A stretch of DNA of 64,000 nucleotides from JACCXM01 sp046328335 (GCA_046328335.1 JAXLWU010000019.1:1-64000), one strand, 5' to 3'; counted from the first letter of the stretch, positions 8,751 to 17,662 are shown. Made by a program: numbers and translations. Notes: generated by a model from the sequence alone, not told the origin.

Positions 8751-9518
8751 ATGAGCGAGATGAAGGTCTATCTGCTCGACAACGGCACGCTGCTGCTCGA
8801 CAAATCGTTCGCCACCTGGAATCACAACCAGGGGGTCGAGTTCCGATTCCCGGTCTACGCCATCTATATCGACCACCCCGACGCCAAGGTGATGATCGAC
8901 ACCGGGTTCGACAAGGCGTGGGTCGAGCGCAAACTCCCGTTCGAAAAGCCGGAGCAGAGCGAGGAGCAGACGATCGCTGGCCAACTGGCGAAACTCGGCG
9001 TGAGCCCGGACGAGATCGATATCGTCATCAACTCACACCTCCATTTCGATCATTGCTCGAACAATAGACTCTTCCCGCAAGCGAAGTTCTATTTCTCCAA
9101 ATCGGAGTTGCGACACTCGTATGTTCCCGATCCCTGGGAGCGGCTCGGCTACGACCCCGAACTGGTGATCATGCCGGGGATGACGATGGAACTGCTGGAA
9201 CTGGGTCACTATGAATACGAGGTGCTGCCCGGCATCACGTTGATCGAGACGCCCGGTCACTCCGCCGGACATCTGTCCGCGATTGTCCGTCCCGGCGGCG
9301 ATGCCGTCCCGCTCGTCTTTCCATTCGATGTGGCCTACACCCGGCACAATCTCGAAGACAAGGTACTCATGGGCCTCCACACCGATCCCGCCGATCTCCT
9401 CGATTCGATGGTGCGCATCGAGAACATCGCCCGCAAGATCGGGGGCAAGATCCATTACTCGCACGATCCCGAAGCATTCGCCTCGTATCCCTTGGCGCCG
9501 GCGATTTGCCTGGCCTGA
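8751..9518 (+). CDS. 4-pyridoxolactonase (metallo-beta-lactamase fold)
   Basis: A 255-residue lactonase of the AHL-lactonase/MBL superfamily. The metal ligands are H96, H98, D100, H101 (NSHLHFDHC), H170, D193 and H238. The N-terminal MxxxKVYLLDNG, the LPFEKPEQ segment, the QTI...KLG...DIDIVINSH block and the C-terminal YSHDPEAF closely recall Mesorhizobium 4-pyridoxolactonase, remembered rather than searched. It would hydrolyse 4-pyridoxolactone to 4-pyridoxate in the cytoplasm. AGAGGAGG lies just before the ATG. It follows the hydroxylase genes and precedes the importer. With the aminotransferase, SDR and dehydrogenase at 14586-17576 it marks the locus as vitamin B6 catabolism. Quorum quenching is a less likely alternative. 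Confidence 0.82.
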   Translation: MSEMKVYLLDNGTLLLDKSFATWNHNQGVEFRFPVYAIYIDHPDAKVMIDTGFDKAWVERKLPFEKPEQSEEQTIAGQLAKLGVSPDEIDIVINSHLHFDHCSNNRLFPQAKFYFSKSELRHSYVPDPWERLGYDPELVIMPGMTMELLELGHYEYEVLPGITLIETPGHSAGHLSAIVRPGGDAVPLVFPFDVAYTRHNLEDKVLMGLHTDPADLLDSMVRIENIARKIGGKIHYSHDPEAFASYPLAPAICLA

Positions 9519-9540
9519 GCGAAGCAGTCGAGCAGCAACG

Positions 9541-11178
9541 ATGACGCGCGGCAACGGCCGGATCGATCGCAACCTGAGGGCGGGCAGTCTCCACGCTGTC
9601 GCTCAATCGGTCCTGCCAGAAACGAGCCGGGACCGCCACCCGGTGGTCGCCATGCGCGACATCAGCAAGCGATTCGGTCCGGTCCTCGCCAACGACCGCA
9701 TTTCGCTCGATCTCTGGCCGGGCGAGATTCATGCCGTACTCGGCGAAAACGGCGCGGGCAAGACCACGCTGATGAACATCCTGGCCGGGATGTACCAGCC
9801 CGACTCCGGCAGCATCGAGATCGGCGGCGAACCGGTCCATATCGATTCTCCCGCCGATGGCCTGCGGCGCGGGATCGGCACGGTCTACCAGCATTTCACC
9901 CTGGTGCCGAATCTCTCGATCCTGGAAAATGTCGTCCTCGGCGCTGATTCCGGTTTAATTCTCCAATTCGGCGACACCGAGGCGAAGGTCGCGTCAATGC
10001 TGCGCGATTTCGGGCTGGACGTTTCCCCACGCACCGAAGTCCGCAATCTGGCGCTGGGGCAGCGGCAGCGGGTCGAGATCATCAAGGTCCTCCTGCGCGG
10101 CTCGCGTGTGCTGCTCCTTGACGAGCCGACGTCGGTGCTGACCCCCGGCGAAATTGCCTCGCTGCTCGACCTCCTGCGCCGCCTGCGAGACCAGGACGTC
10201 GCGGTGGTGCTAATCACCCACAAACTCGGCGAAGCACTGGCCGTCAGCGACCGGGTCACGATCCTGCGCGCTGGCCGCAAGGTTGGCGAGTTTGGTCCAG
10301 ATGTCATGGCGGGGCAGAGCAAGGAAAGCGTGCGGCAGCGAATCGTCGAGATGATGTTTGGCGGCGCCCAACCAGGGGCTACCTCCGGGGAGCGTCGGGT
10401 CACTAGCGAGGTGCTGTTGACCCTGCGTAACGTTGCAACACTGCCGGAGCGCGGCGCGCCCGCACTGCACGATCTCTCGCTCGCACTGGTTCGCGGCGAG
10501 GTCTTCGGCATCGCCGGGGTCGACGGCAACGGTCAGCGCGAGTTGGGCGAAGTCATCGCCGGGCAGCGGCACGTCAGCAGCGGCCACGTGTTGCTCGGAA
10601 ATCGGGACATCACCAATATCGGCGTCAATGCCGCGACGCGGCTGGGTATCGGCTACGTCACCGACGACCGTTTACATGAAGGGTCGGTGGCGAGCGCCAC
10701 CATCGCCGAAAATGTCGCGCTGAAAGCGGTTGGCCGACGCCCGTTCTCGAATGGGTTCTGGCTCGATCGCGCGGCGATGGCAGCGGAAGCGCGGCAGATG
10801 ATCGCTGACTACTCGGTCAAGGCGCCGGGACCGGACGCCGCGATCGGGACCCTCTCGGGCGGCAACATCCAGAAACTGCTGCTCGCCCGCGAACTTGCCC
10901 TCGATCCGGAGCTGCTCGTCTGCAACAAGCCGACGACCGGTCTCGATCTGAAGACAACGCGATTCGTGCTGAATGCGCTGCGCCAGCAGGCGAGCGCCGG
11001 CAAGGTGGTCGTACTCATTTCGTCCGAACTCGACGAGTTGCTCGATGTCAGCGATCGCATCGGGGTGATGTACAACGGCCAGCTGGTGGCGGTCATGCCC
11101 CGGGCCGAGGCCGATCAGGAAATCCTGGGCAATCTGATGCTCGGCGGCGAGCGCTCCTCACAGCGGATCCCGGCGTGA
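9541..11178 (+). CDS. ABC transporter ATP-binding protein, duplicated NBD (BMP/nucleoside-type)
   Basis: This 545-residue protein has two ATPase domains. The first has Walker A GENGAGKTT near residue 70, Q-loop VYQHFTL and LLLDEPTSVL. The second has the degenerate Walker A GVDGNGQRELG and the signature LSGGNIQKLLLARE typical of the RbsA/BMP group. The chosen ATG is 9541; an alternative is 9652, just before MRDISKRFG. The frame runs upstream into the lactonase gene, but that is a shadow. With the next three genes it forms a complete importer. BMP systems carry nucleosides, riboflavin or similar small heterocycles, so a B6 vitamer is a reasonable cargo here. Confidence 0.92.
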   Translation: MTRGNGRIDRNLRAGSLHAVAQSVLPETSRDRHPVVAMRDISKRFGPVLANDRISLDLWPGEIHAVLGENGAGKTTLMNILAGMYQPDSGSIEIGGEPVHIDSPADGLRRGIGTVYQHFTLVPNLSILENVVLGADSGLILQFGDTEAKVASMLRDFGLDVSPRTEVRNLALGQRQRVEIIKVLLRGSRVLLLDEPTSVLTPGEIASLLDLLRRLRDQDVAVVLITHKLGEALAVSDRVTILRAGRKVGEFGPDVMAGQSKESVRQRIVEMMFGGAQPGATSGERRVTSEVLLTLRNVATLPERGAPALHDLSLALVRGEVFGIAGVDGNGQRELGEVIAGQRHVSSGHVLLGNRDITNIGVNAATRLGIGYVTDDRLHEGSVASATIAENVALKAVGRRPFSNGFWLDRAAMAAEARQMIADYSVKAPGPDAAIGTLSGGNIQKLLLARELALDPELLVCNKPTTGLDLKTTRFVLNALRQQASAGKVVVLISSELDELLDVSDRIGVMYNGQLVAVMPRAEADQEILGNLMLGGERSSQRIPA

Positions 11179-12326
11179 ACCGCTCCTTGCCGCTTTCGTC
11201 CCGATTCGCCCCGCTGCTGACGTCGCTTGCGGCGATTGTGGCCGCACTGGTGCTTGGAGGCTTGTTTCTGCTCATACGGGGCAAGGACCCACTGGCGGCG
11301 TATGCCATGCTGTTCGAGCGTGGCCTCGGCACGTCTTACGGGCTCACCCAGATCTTCATCAATATGGCCCCCCTCCTGATCGTCAGCGCGGGTCTGCTGA
11401 TCTCCCTCCGCGCCGGGGTCTGGAACATCGGCATCGATGGTCAATTGATGTTTGGCGCGCTGCTGGCTGGGGTGGCCGCAGCGGCGATGGCTGGCACGAT
11501 CCCCCCGCCGTTGATTTGGTTGGCAGCGGCGCTGGCCGGCATCGGCGGCGGCTTGCTTTGGGCCCTGGTGCCGGGCATTCTCCGTGTGCGTTGGGGCTTG
11601 AACGAAATCATCACCACATTGATGATGAATTATGTCGCGCTCAACGTCACATCCTGGCTCGTCAAGGGGCCGGTCAAGGATCCAGCGGTGGTGCCGCCGC
11701 AGACCGTCCTCATTCCCAAGGAGTTGCGCCTGCCCCACATTCCCGGCACCGAAGTCCACATCGGACTGTTGGTCGGATTGGTGGTGGTGGCGCTGGTGAC
11801 GGTCCTTTTTCGCTATACCGTCCCCGGCTTCATGCTCGACATCCTTGGCAAGAACCGGCAAGCCGCCATCCACGCCGGGATGCCAGTCAATCGACTTACC
11901 CTCGCCGCATTGCTCGCCAGCGGCGCGTTTGCCGGCCTGGCCGGAGCAAATGACATTCTCGGGGTCAAAGGACTCTTCCAGGGGAACTGGAATCCTGGTT
12001 ACGGTTTCGCCGCGTTCGCGCTTGTCTACCTGGCGCGACTGAACAGTCTCTGGATCGTGCCGTTCGCCTTTTTTCTTTCGTTCCTCAGCATCGGCGGTGA
12101 GATGATGGCCCGCCCGCTCGGAATCCCGACCTATTTCGTCGCCATGCTCGAAGGGTTGATGCTCCTCTGTTTCGCGGTCGCTACCTGGTTCGAGCGCATC
12201 CGCTCGCCGTACGCTGCTGCCGACGAAGTCGACGTCGGAGCCGCCGCCGCGGGCGAACCACCCGGTCCCAGGTTGAGCGAAGCGGCGATTGAGTCGATCG
12301 TGCGTTCCACCGAGGCACGGCCATGA
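11175..12326 (+). CDS. ABC transporter permease (BPD_transp_2 family), BMP-type system
   Basis: A 383-residue polytopic membrane protein. The N-terminal helix is followed by GLTQIFINMAPLLIVSAGL and GVWNIGIDGQLMFGAL, the hallmark cytoplasmic-loop region of BMP-type permeases, and by GLNEIITTLMMNYVAL. About nine to ten hydrophobic segments are apparent, with a long charged C-terminal tail. The GTG start overlaps the ATPase stop by four bases, and its own end overlaps the second permease. It forms half of the membrane channel. Confidence 0.92.
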   Translation: MNRSLPLSSRFAPLLTSLAAIVAALVLGGLFLLIRGKDPLAAYAMLFERGLGTSYGLTQIFINMAPLLIVSAGLLISLRAGVWNIGIDGQLMFGALLAGVAAAAMAGTIPPPLIWLAAALAGIGGGLLWALVPGILRVRWGLNEIITTLMMNYVALNVTSWLVKGPVKDPAVVPPQTVLIPKELRLPHIPGTEVHIGLLVGLVVVALVTVLFRYTVPGFMLDILGKNRQAAIHAGMPVNRLTLAALLASGAFAGLAGANDILGVKGLFQGNWNPGYGFAAFALVYLARLNSLWIVPFAFFLSFLSIGGEMMARPLGIPTYFVAMLEGLMLLCFAVATWFERIRSPYAAADEVDVGAAAAGEPPGPRLSEAAIESIVRSTEARP

Positions 12327-13267
12327 ACGCGGCCGGGATCGATATCGTCCAGTTCTTGACCGCGATGCTCGCCGCCGGGCTGGTCGCTGCCGTTCCCCTC
12401 GTGTTGGCCGCGCTGGGCGAGGCGGTCGGAGAGAAATCGGGACTGCTCAATCTCGGCATCGAAGGGATGATGCTTGCGGGTGCGTTCTTTGGTTTCCAGG
12501 CCGCCTTCCAGAGCGAATCATCGCTGTGGGGCATCGTAGCCGGTATCGCGACGGGCGCGCTGTTCGGATTGCTCTTTGCCGTTCTCACCGTTTCGCTGCG
12601 CGTCGATCAGGTCCTCGTTGGTTTGGCAATCACCATCTTCGGCGGAGGATTGACGGCGTTTCTCTACCGGGACATCTTCGGTGGCCAGAATCCTTCGCTC
12701 TCGGTCGACATGCCTCGCCTCGAGATTCCGGTGCTCTCGCGAATTCCGGTGCTCGGTCCGGCGATGTTCGACCAGCAGGCGCTGTTCTACCTCGCGTTCC
12801 TGCTCGTGCCCATCTTTGCCTTTCTCCTCAACCGCACTCGCTTCGGGCTCGAGGTCCGCGCCGTAGGCGAGCAACCATTTGCCGCGGACGCGGCCGGCGT
12901 CAACGTCGCCCGCACGCGCTACTTCGCGGCGCTGATCGCCGGGAGCATGGCCGGTCTGGCCGGGGCGTTTCTCTCTGTCGCCGATCTCAAGATCTTCCAG
13001 GTCGGCATGACCGTCGGGATGGGATTCATCGCCCTCGCGCTGACCATGGTCGGCAGTTGGAATCCATGGCGCATCCTGATCGCCTCGGTGCTCTTTGGAC
13101 TGCTGCGCTCGCTGGGCAACGGGCTGCAGATTCTTGGCATCGATGTCCGTACCGAGTTCGTGACCATGCTCCCCTACATCGGGATCATGGTCGCGTTAGC
13201 CTTGCTTGCTGGCCGAACCGCGATCCCGGCCGCATTGGGGATTCCCTATGCGCGCGGCCGGCGGTGA
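12323..13267 (+). CDS. ABC transporter permease 2 (BPD_transp_2 family), BMP-type system
   Basis: A 314-residue second permease with the family landmark EKSGLLNLGIEGMMLAGAFFG, then RVDQVLVGLAITIFGGGLTAFLY and the conserved RAVGEQPFAADAAGVNVART loop. About eight hydrophobic helices are visible. The ATGA overlap with permease 1 shows translational coupling. It pairs with permease 1 as a heterodimeric channel for the solute captured by the BMP protein. Confidence 0.93.
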   Translation: MNAAGIDIVQFLTAMLAAGLVAAVPLVLAALGEAVGEKSGLLNLGIEGMMLAGAFFGFQAAFQSESSLWGIVAGIATGALFGLLFAVLTVSLRVDQVLVGLAITIFGGGLTAFLYRDIFGGQNPSLSVDMPRLEIPVLSRIPVLGPAMFDQQALFYLAFLLVPIFAFLLNRTRFGLEVRAVGEQPFAADAAGVNVARTRYFAALIAGSMAGLAGAFLSVADLKIFQVGMTVGMGFIALALTMVGSWNPWRILIASVLFGLLRSLGNGLQILGIDVRTEFVTMLPYIGIMVALALLAGRTAIPAALGIPYARGRR

Positions 13268-13360
13268 ATGGCGGTTGCCGCTTCGATGATGAAGGAGGTG
13301 ACCTGGAGCGAGATGTGCCGTTAGCCTTTGGACGTTCCACGTGTTGAAGGAGGAATCTGC

Positions 13361-14431
13361 ATGAATCGCCATCGTGTCGTCATGGCCGCGTTCCTCGCGG
13401 TCGCGCTGCTGTTCCAGGCGGTCGTTTCTGGGTCCACGCTGGCCCAGGATGCCACGCCGGCCGCGGGCGCCGCGGTCGATCAGATCGCCGTCGTCGTGCC
13501 GGCCAGCCGCACCAACCAAGGTTGGGATCAGCAAGCGGCCGATGCCGTCGAAGCGGTCGCCAAGCAGGCTGGAATTACTGGCACCGTGGCCGAGAACGCC
13601 GGCTACGATGACATTACCCCGATCCTGCAGGATCTGGCCGCCAATGGCGCGGATCTGATCATCTGCCACGCATCCGGGTACCAGACGGTCTGCCCGGAAT
13701 TCGCCGCCGAGTCGAACGTCCCGGTGGCGGTGATCGAGAACCAGGCCGCGGTCAAAGCCGGTCTTGTCTCCGACATCGAGACCCAGGCCCAGGAAGTGGC
13801 CTATCTCGCCGGTGTCGTCGCGGGCAAGGTGACCAAGTCCGGTACGGTCGGCGTGGTCGTCTCCGGCGAACCGCCGACCTGGAACTTCATGACCGTCGGC
13901 TTCGCCGAGGGTCTCAAGGCCTCGAACCCGGACGCCAAGATGCTCTACAGCGTCATCGGCGAAGCCGCCTATGACGATGCCGCGGGCGCCAAGCGCGTGA
14001 CCGAGCAGCAGATCGCTGCCAACGCCGACGTCATCTTCGGCATGGGCGACGGCGCGTCGTTCGGCATGCTCCAGGCGATCGAGGATCACAATGCCGAGTC
14101 CGGGGCGAACAAGGTCTGGTTCATCGACGTGATCGGCGACAAGCGGGCCGACCATGGCGATGCCCTCCTCACCTCGGTGCTCTTCGATTACACCGACATC
14201 TACCAGCAGATGCTCGACGACCTGAAGAGCGGCACGTTCGGCAAGACCTACGTCATGGACGTCAAGAACGGCGGCGTGCGCCTGCTCGACCTGCCAGCTG
14301 ACCTCGGTCAGGACGTCAAGGACGCGGCTGCTCAGGCCGAAAAAGACATCGTCGATGGCAAGATCACGGTCGATGCCATCGGTGACGCAGAAGGCATGAA
14401 GGCCAAGGTCGCGGAACTCTTCCCCCAGTAA
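13361..14431 (+). CDS. BMP family (basic membrane protein/PnrA-like) substrate-binding protein
   Basis: A 356-residue exported binding protein. A Sec signal peptide (hydrophobic residues 7-23) ends near TLAQDATPA. There is no lipobox Cys, so it is secreted rather than lipid-anchored unless held another way. The mature part has the BMP pattern: IAVVVPASRTNQGWDQQA, the VAENAGYDD region, YLAGVVAGKVTKSGTVGVV and GDGASFGMLQAIE. AAGGAGG eight bases upstream fixes the ATG at 13361. It completes the importer encoded from 9541. BMP relatives bind purine nucleosides, riboflavin or autoinducers; the locus suggests pyridoxine, pyridoxal or pyridoxamine. Confidence 0.9.
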   Translation: MNRHRVVMAAFLAVALLFQAVVSGSTLAQDATPAAGAAVDQIAVVVPASRTNQGWDQQAADAVEAVAKQAGITGTVAENAGYDDITPILQDLAANGADLIICHASGYQTVCPEFAAESNVPVAVIENQAAVKAGLVSDIETQAQEVAYLAGVVAGKVTKSGTVGVVVSGEPPTWNFMTVGFAEGLKASNPDAKMLYSVIGEAAYDDAAGAKRVTEQQIAANADVIFGMGDGASFGMLQAIEDHNAESGANKVWFIDVIGDKRADHGDALLTSVLFDYTDIYQQMLDDLKSGTFGKTYVMDVKNGGVRLLDLPADLGQDVKDAAAQAEKDIVDGKITVDAIGDAEGMKAKVAELFPQ

Positions 14432-14446
14432 CGGATTGCAGGGAGC

Positions 14447-14566
14447 GGGTGACGGGTGGCGGGTGACGGTTGACGGGTGACGAATAACGAGCCGACGGTC
14501 TTGCCGTCTTGCCGTCTTGCCGTCTTATCGTCTCGCCTGCCACCTGTCACCCGCCACCCGTCACCC
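14447..14566. repeat. Heptamer repeat array with 21-bp inverted arms
   Basis: Five 7-base units of the GGGTGAC type run from 14447. The loop holds an 8-base repeat (CTTGCCGT three to four times), and the complementary ACCCGTC-type heptamers follow. The arms 14447-14467 and 14546-14566 are perfect 21-base inverse complements separated by 78 bases, so the transcript can form a strong hairpin between the BMP gene and the aminotransferase gene. It may limit read-through or stabilise the upstream mRNA; function not shown. Confidence 0.75.
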
Positions 14567-14585
14567 ACCACCATCGGAGGCGGCG

Positions 14586-15776
14586 ATGACCACAACGACA
14601 CCCTGGCCCCGACTCAATCTCGCCGCCGGTCCGGTCGAGGTGACCGGGCAGACCCTGCGCGAGATGGCGCGGCCGGTGCTCTATCACTACGACCCGGCGT
14701 TCATTGAGCTCTTCGCGCACACCAGCGAACTCCTCAAGCAGGTGTTCCGCACCGAGTACGACGTCGTCATCATGCAGGGTGAGGCGATTCTCGGGCTGGA
14801 AGCCGCGGCGGCCGGTCTACTCTCACCAGGAGACAAGGTGCTGAACCTCGTCTCTGGCGTGTTTGGCAAATGGTTCGAGGATTTCATTCACAAATATGGC
14901 GGAGAAACGATCGAGATTGCCGTTCCGTACAATGACGCGATCGACCCGGAGGACGTACGCCGTGCGCTTAACGCCAATCCCGGCGTCAAATTCCTCTCAG
15001 TCGTCCACTCCGAAACACCCTCCGGCACCCACAACCCGGTCAAGGAAATTGGCAACATTGCGCGCGAGTTCGGCGTGGTGACGATGGTTGACACGGTCTC
15101 CGGCCTCGGCGGTGAATTGCTCAGCCCTGAAGCGTGGGGCATGGACATCGCTATCGCCGGCCCGCAGAAGTGCCTGGGGGGAACGCCCGGCCTTTCGATG
15201 ATGTCGATCAGCCCGGCCGCGTGGCAGGCGCTGGAAGCGCGCAAGCCGGAGCCGCTCCGCGCCAGTTTCCTTTCCATTCTCGACTGGAAGACGACCTGGT
15301 TGGAGAACCGGCGGTTCCCGTACACGCCCTCGGTGAATGAGATTTACAGTCTGGAATCGGTCCTGAATCAGGCGCTCGCCACCGGGATGGAGCGCTTCGT
15401 CGAGCGGCAACAGATGATCGCGCGCGCCTGCCGAGCCGCGGTCAAGGCGCTTGGCCTGGAACTCTGGCCCGCGCGCGAAGCGATTGCCGCGACATGCGTC
15501 ACGGCCGTGCGCTTCCCGGACGGCGTCAGCGACAAACCACTGCGGGACACCATGCGACATCGCTATGGCGTGACAATCTCCCCTGGCTACGGTGATCTGC
15601 ACGGCAAACTCTTTCGGCTCGGGCATATGGGACCGGCGCAAGCGCACCCGACCGTCCTTGCCGGGCAACTGGCGGTACTCGAGCGCGCCTTGGCCGACTG
15701 CGGGTATCCCGTGCAATTTGGCGCGGGTGTCGGGGCGGCCATGGCCGCGCTCGAAGGCTGGAATGACGAAGCGTGA
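14586..15776 (+). CDS. ppaT: Pyridoxamine-pyruvate aminotransferase
   Basis: A 396-residue fold-type I aminotransferase of the alanine-glyoxylate/serine-pyruvate group. It strongly resembles Mesorhizobium pyridoxamine-pyruvate aminotransferase as I remember it: LTAGPV-like start, VLYHYDPAF, LGLEAAAAGLLSPGDKVLNL, PYNDAIDP, DTPSGT-like segment, GPQKCLGGTPGL and RLGHMGP. The Schiff-base lysine is K195. This enzyme uses pyridoxal as substrate rather than bound cofactor, converting pyridoxamine and pyruvate to pyridoxal and alanine. GGAGG before ATG 14586 fixes the start; the frame is open upstream through the repeat but without a good start. A generic alanine-glyoxylate aminotransferase is the alternative, but the neighbours favour the B6 role. 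Confidence 0.85.
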   Translation: MTTTTPWPRLNLAAGPVEVTGQTLREMARPVLYHYDPAFIELFAHTSELLKQVFRTEYDVVIMQGEAILGLEAAAAGLLSPGDKVLNLVSGVFGKWFEDFIHKYGGETIEIAVPYNDAIDPEDVRRALNANPGVKFLSVVHSETPSGTHNPVKEIGNIAREFGVVTMVDTVSGLGGELLSPEAWGMDIAIAGPQKCLGGTPGLSMMSISPAAWQALEARKPEPLRASFLSILDWKTTWLENRRFPYTPSVNEIYSLESVLNQALATGMERFVERQQMIARACRAAVKALGLELWPAREAIAATCVTAVRFPDGVSDKPLRDTMRHRYGVTISPGYGDLHGKLFRLGHMGPAQAHPTVLAGQLAVLERALADCGYPVQFGAGVGAAMAALEGWNDEA

Positions 15777-15819
15777 AGCAGTCGAAGGCTGATGGCCGAT
15801 AGCCTCCAAGGAGAACTGA

Positions 15820-16563
15820 ATGCCGATTTCTGTCAAGGGCAAGAGCGTGGTGATCACCGGCGGCGCCGGGGAGATGGGTTCGGCCATCGCCCGTCGCCTC
15901 GTCGATGAAGGCGCCAGGGTAGTGATCGCCGACGTGGCCGACGGCCGGGCGCTCGCCGAGGAATTGAGCAAGCAGGGCGACGCGATCTACGTCCGCACCG
16001 ATGTGACCTCGGAGGAATCGACCGCGGCCATGGCGCGCGCTGCTGTCGACGCCTACGGCGAGATCGATGCGTTGGTCAACAATGCTGGCCTCTTCACGGC
16101 CAAGCCGTGGGACGACCTCACCCTGGCCGACTGGCGAGAGCGATTCGCGGTCAACGTCGAGGGGACCTTCCTTGCGACCAAGGCGGTCGAACCGGTGATG
16201 ACCAGGCAGGGACGCGGCAAGATCATCAACATCGGGTCCGACACGGTCTGGATGGGCACTCCCGGGTTCGCCCACTACGTGGCGAGCAAGGGCGCAGTGC
16301 TCGCGTTCACCCGCGCCATCGCCAATGAACTTGGCCCGCGCGGGATTACCAGCGTCTACGTCACCCCGACCCTGCTCGATACCCCTGGCACCCGCTCCAC
16401 CTTCCCCCAGGGCCACTTCGATTACGTGCTGGGACACACCCCGATCGGCAAGTTCGAGACGGTCGACGATGTCAGCGGCCTGATCGTTTTTCTCGTTTCC
16501 GACGATGCCGCGTTCATCAACGGCGCGGCGATCAATATCGGCGGCGGCATCAGCATGCATTGA
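15820..16563 (+). CDS. SDR dehydrogenase, probable pyridoxal 4-dehydrogenase
   Basis: A 247-residue classical SDR. The cofactor motif TGGAGEMG is at 13-20, with D39 favouring NAD over NADP, NNAG at 87-90, and catalytic S140, Y153 and K157. The PWDDLTLADWR and GSDTVWMGTPGFAHYVASKG stretches match what I recall of Mesorhizobium pyridoxal 4-dehydrogenase, which makes 4-pyridoxolactone from pyridoxal. It directly follows the aminotransferase that yields pyridoxal and would feed the lactonase at 8751. Ribosome site AAGGAG is before the ATG. Other SDR substrates are possible, but the gene order is strongly suggestive. Confidence 0.78.
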   Translation: MPISVKGKSVVITGGAGEMGSAIARRLVDEGARVVIADVADGRALAEELSKQGDAIYVRTDVTSEESTAAMARAAVDAYGEIDALVNNAGLFTAKPWDDLTLADWRERFAVNVEGTFLATKAVEPVMTRQGRGKIINIGSDTVWMGTPGFAHYVASKGAVLAFTRAIANELGPRGITSVYVTPTLLDTPGTRSTFPQGHFDYVLGHTPIGKFETVDDVSGLIVFLVSDDAAFINGAAINIGGGISMH

Positions 16564-16628
16564 CGAAAGCGCCACAATCACCAGGTTCGTTCTTGTCGTG
16601 GATTCGGAACCGAGTTCGAGGAGAGACA

Positions 16629-17576
16629 ATGACCGCGCGAGACGTGAAGCAGGTAGCCGTCATCGGCGCCGGCACGATGGGACCCGGCATGGCCGCGACC
16701 TTCGCCCGCCACGGTTTTGACACCACCCTGTTCGATGTGAAGCCCGAACAGATCGACAAGGCCAAGGGGAACGTCGATTTCGTCTACACCATTCTGACCA
16801 ATGGCGGTTTCATGACCGCCGCGGACGCGGACGCCGGACGGGGTCGCCTCCGCTATACCACCGACCTCGCGGACGCACTGACCGGCGCCGACTTCGTGGT
16901 CGAAACCGTCCCGGAGCAGAAGGCGATCAAGCAGCAGGTGTACAAGGACATCGAAGCCAAGGTGGCGGACGATGTGATCATCGCCACCAACACGTCGGGC
17001 ATCCCGATCACCGACATCGCGGCGGTCACCCAGGTGCCGGAGCGTGTCGTCGGCATGCACTGGTCAAATCCGCCCCATTTGATCCCGGTCATCGAGGTGA
17101 TTCGCGGCGAAAAGACCAGCGATGAAACGGCGAATGCCACCGTTGCCATTGTCGAGCAGATTGGGATGGTCCCCGCCATCGTCGACAAAGATATTCCGGG
17201 CTTCGTGGAGAACCGGATCCTCTACGCCATCATGCGCGAGGCCCTGCACCTGCTCGATCAGGGCGTCGCCAGCGCGGAGGCGATTGACACGATCACCAAA
17301 TGGGGCATCGGATACAAACTCGCGGTGATCGGACCGCTGGAATTGCTCGACGTGGCCGGTCTCGACATCTACTCCGCCGTCGCCAGTTACCTCAACAAGG
17401 ATCTCAACGCCTCACCGGAGATCAGTTCGACCGTGACCAGCAAGGTGGCCGAGGGCAAGCTCGGTATGAAGACCCAGGGCGGGCTTTTCGAGTACTCCCC
17501 CGAGCGGATCCAGGAACTGCAAGGGAAGCGCGGGCGCAAACTCGTCGCCACCCGCAAGGCCTTGTCCGACAGTTAG
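16629..17576 (+). CDS. 3-hydroxyacyl-CoA dehydrogenase-fold enzyme, probable formyl-hydroxymethylpyridine-carboxylate dehydrogenase
   Basis: A 315-residue two-domain protein. The Rossmann domain has GAGTMG at 13-18, ETVPEQKAIKQQVY, and TNTSGIPITDIA followed by a GMHWSNPPHLIPVIEVIRG loop. The C-terminal helical domain has GFVENRILYAIMREALHLLDQG. GAGGAGAG before ATG 16629 sets the start. The fold is that of 3-hydroxybutyryl-CoA dehydrogenase. However, the Mesorhizobium enzyme oxidising 5-formyl-3-hydroxy-2-methylpyridine-4-carboxylate to the dicarboxylate is a member of the same family, and this gene is adjacent to two other B6 catabolic genes. The fatty-acid alternative cannot be excluded by motifs alone. 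Confidence 0.78.
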   Translation: MTARDVKQVAVIGAGTMGPGMAATFARHGFDTTLFDVKPEQIDKAKGNVDFVYTILTNGGFMTAADADAGRGRLRYTTDLADALTGADFVVETVPEQKAIKQQVYKDIEAKVADDVIIATNTSGIPITDIAAVTQVPERVVGMHWSNPPHLIPVIEVIRGEKTSDETANATVAIVEQIGMVPAIVDKDIPGFVENRILYAIMREALHLLDQGVASAEAIDTITKWGIGYKLAVIGPLELLDVAGLDIYSAVASYLNKDLNASPEISSTVTSKVAEGKLGMKTQGGLFEYSPERIQELQGKRGRKLVATRKALSDS

Positions 17577-17662
17577 ACGGGCGGGATGAACGATCGACTG
17601 CGGTTCGTCTCGACCTTTACCGCGTCGGGCAGAAGCTGGGTCGTTCACGCGAGGGACGAGGG

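Noticed and set aside
9283..9540. Upstream extension of the BMP-type ATPase inside the lactonase gene
   Set aside because: The extension is antisense-like low-meaning sequence overlapping the lactonase coding frame; the ATPase domain begins well after 9541.
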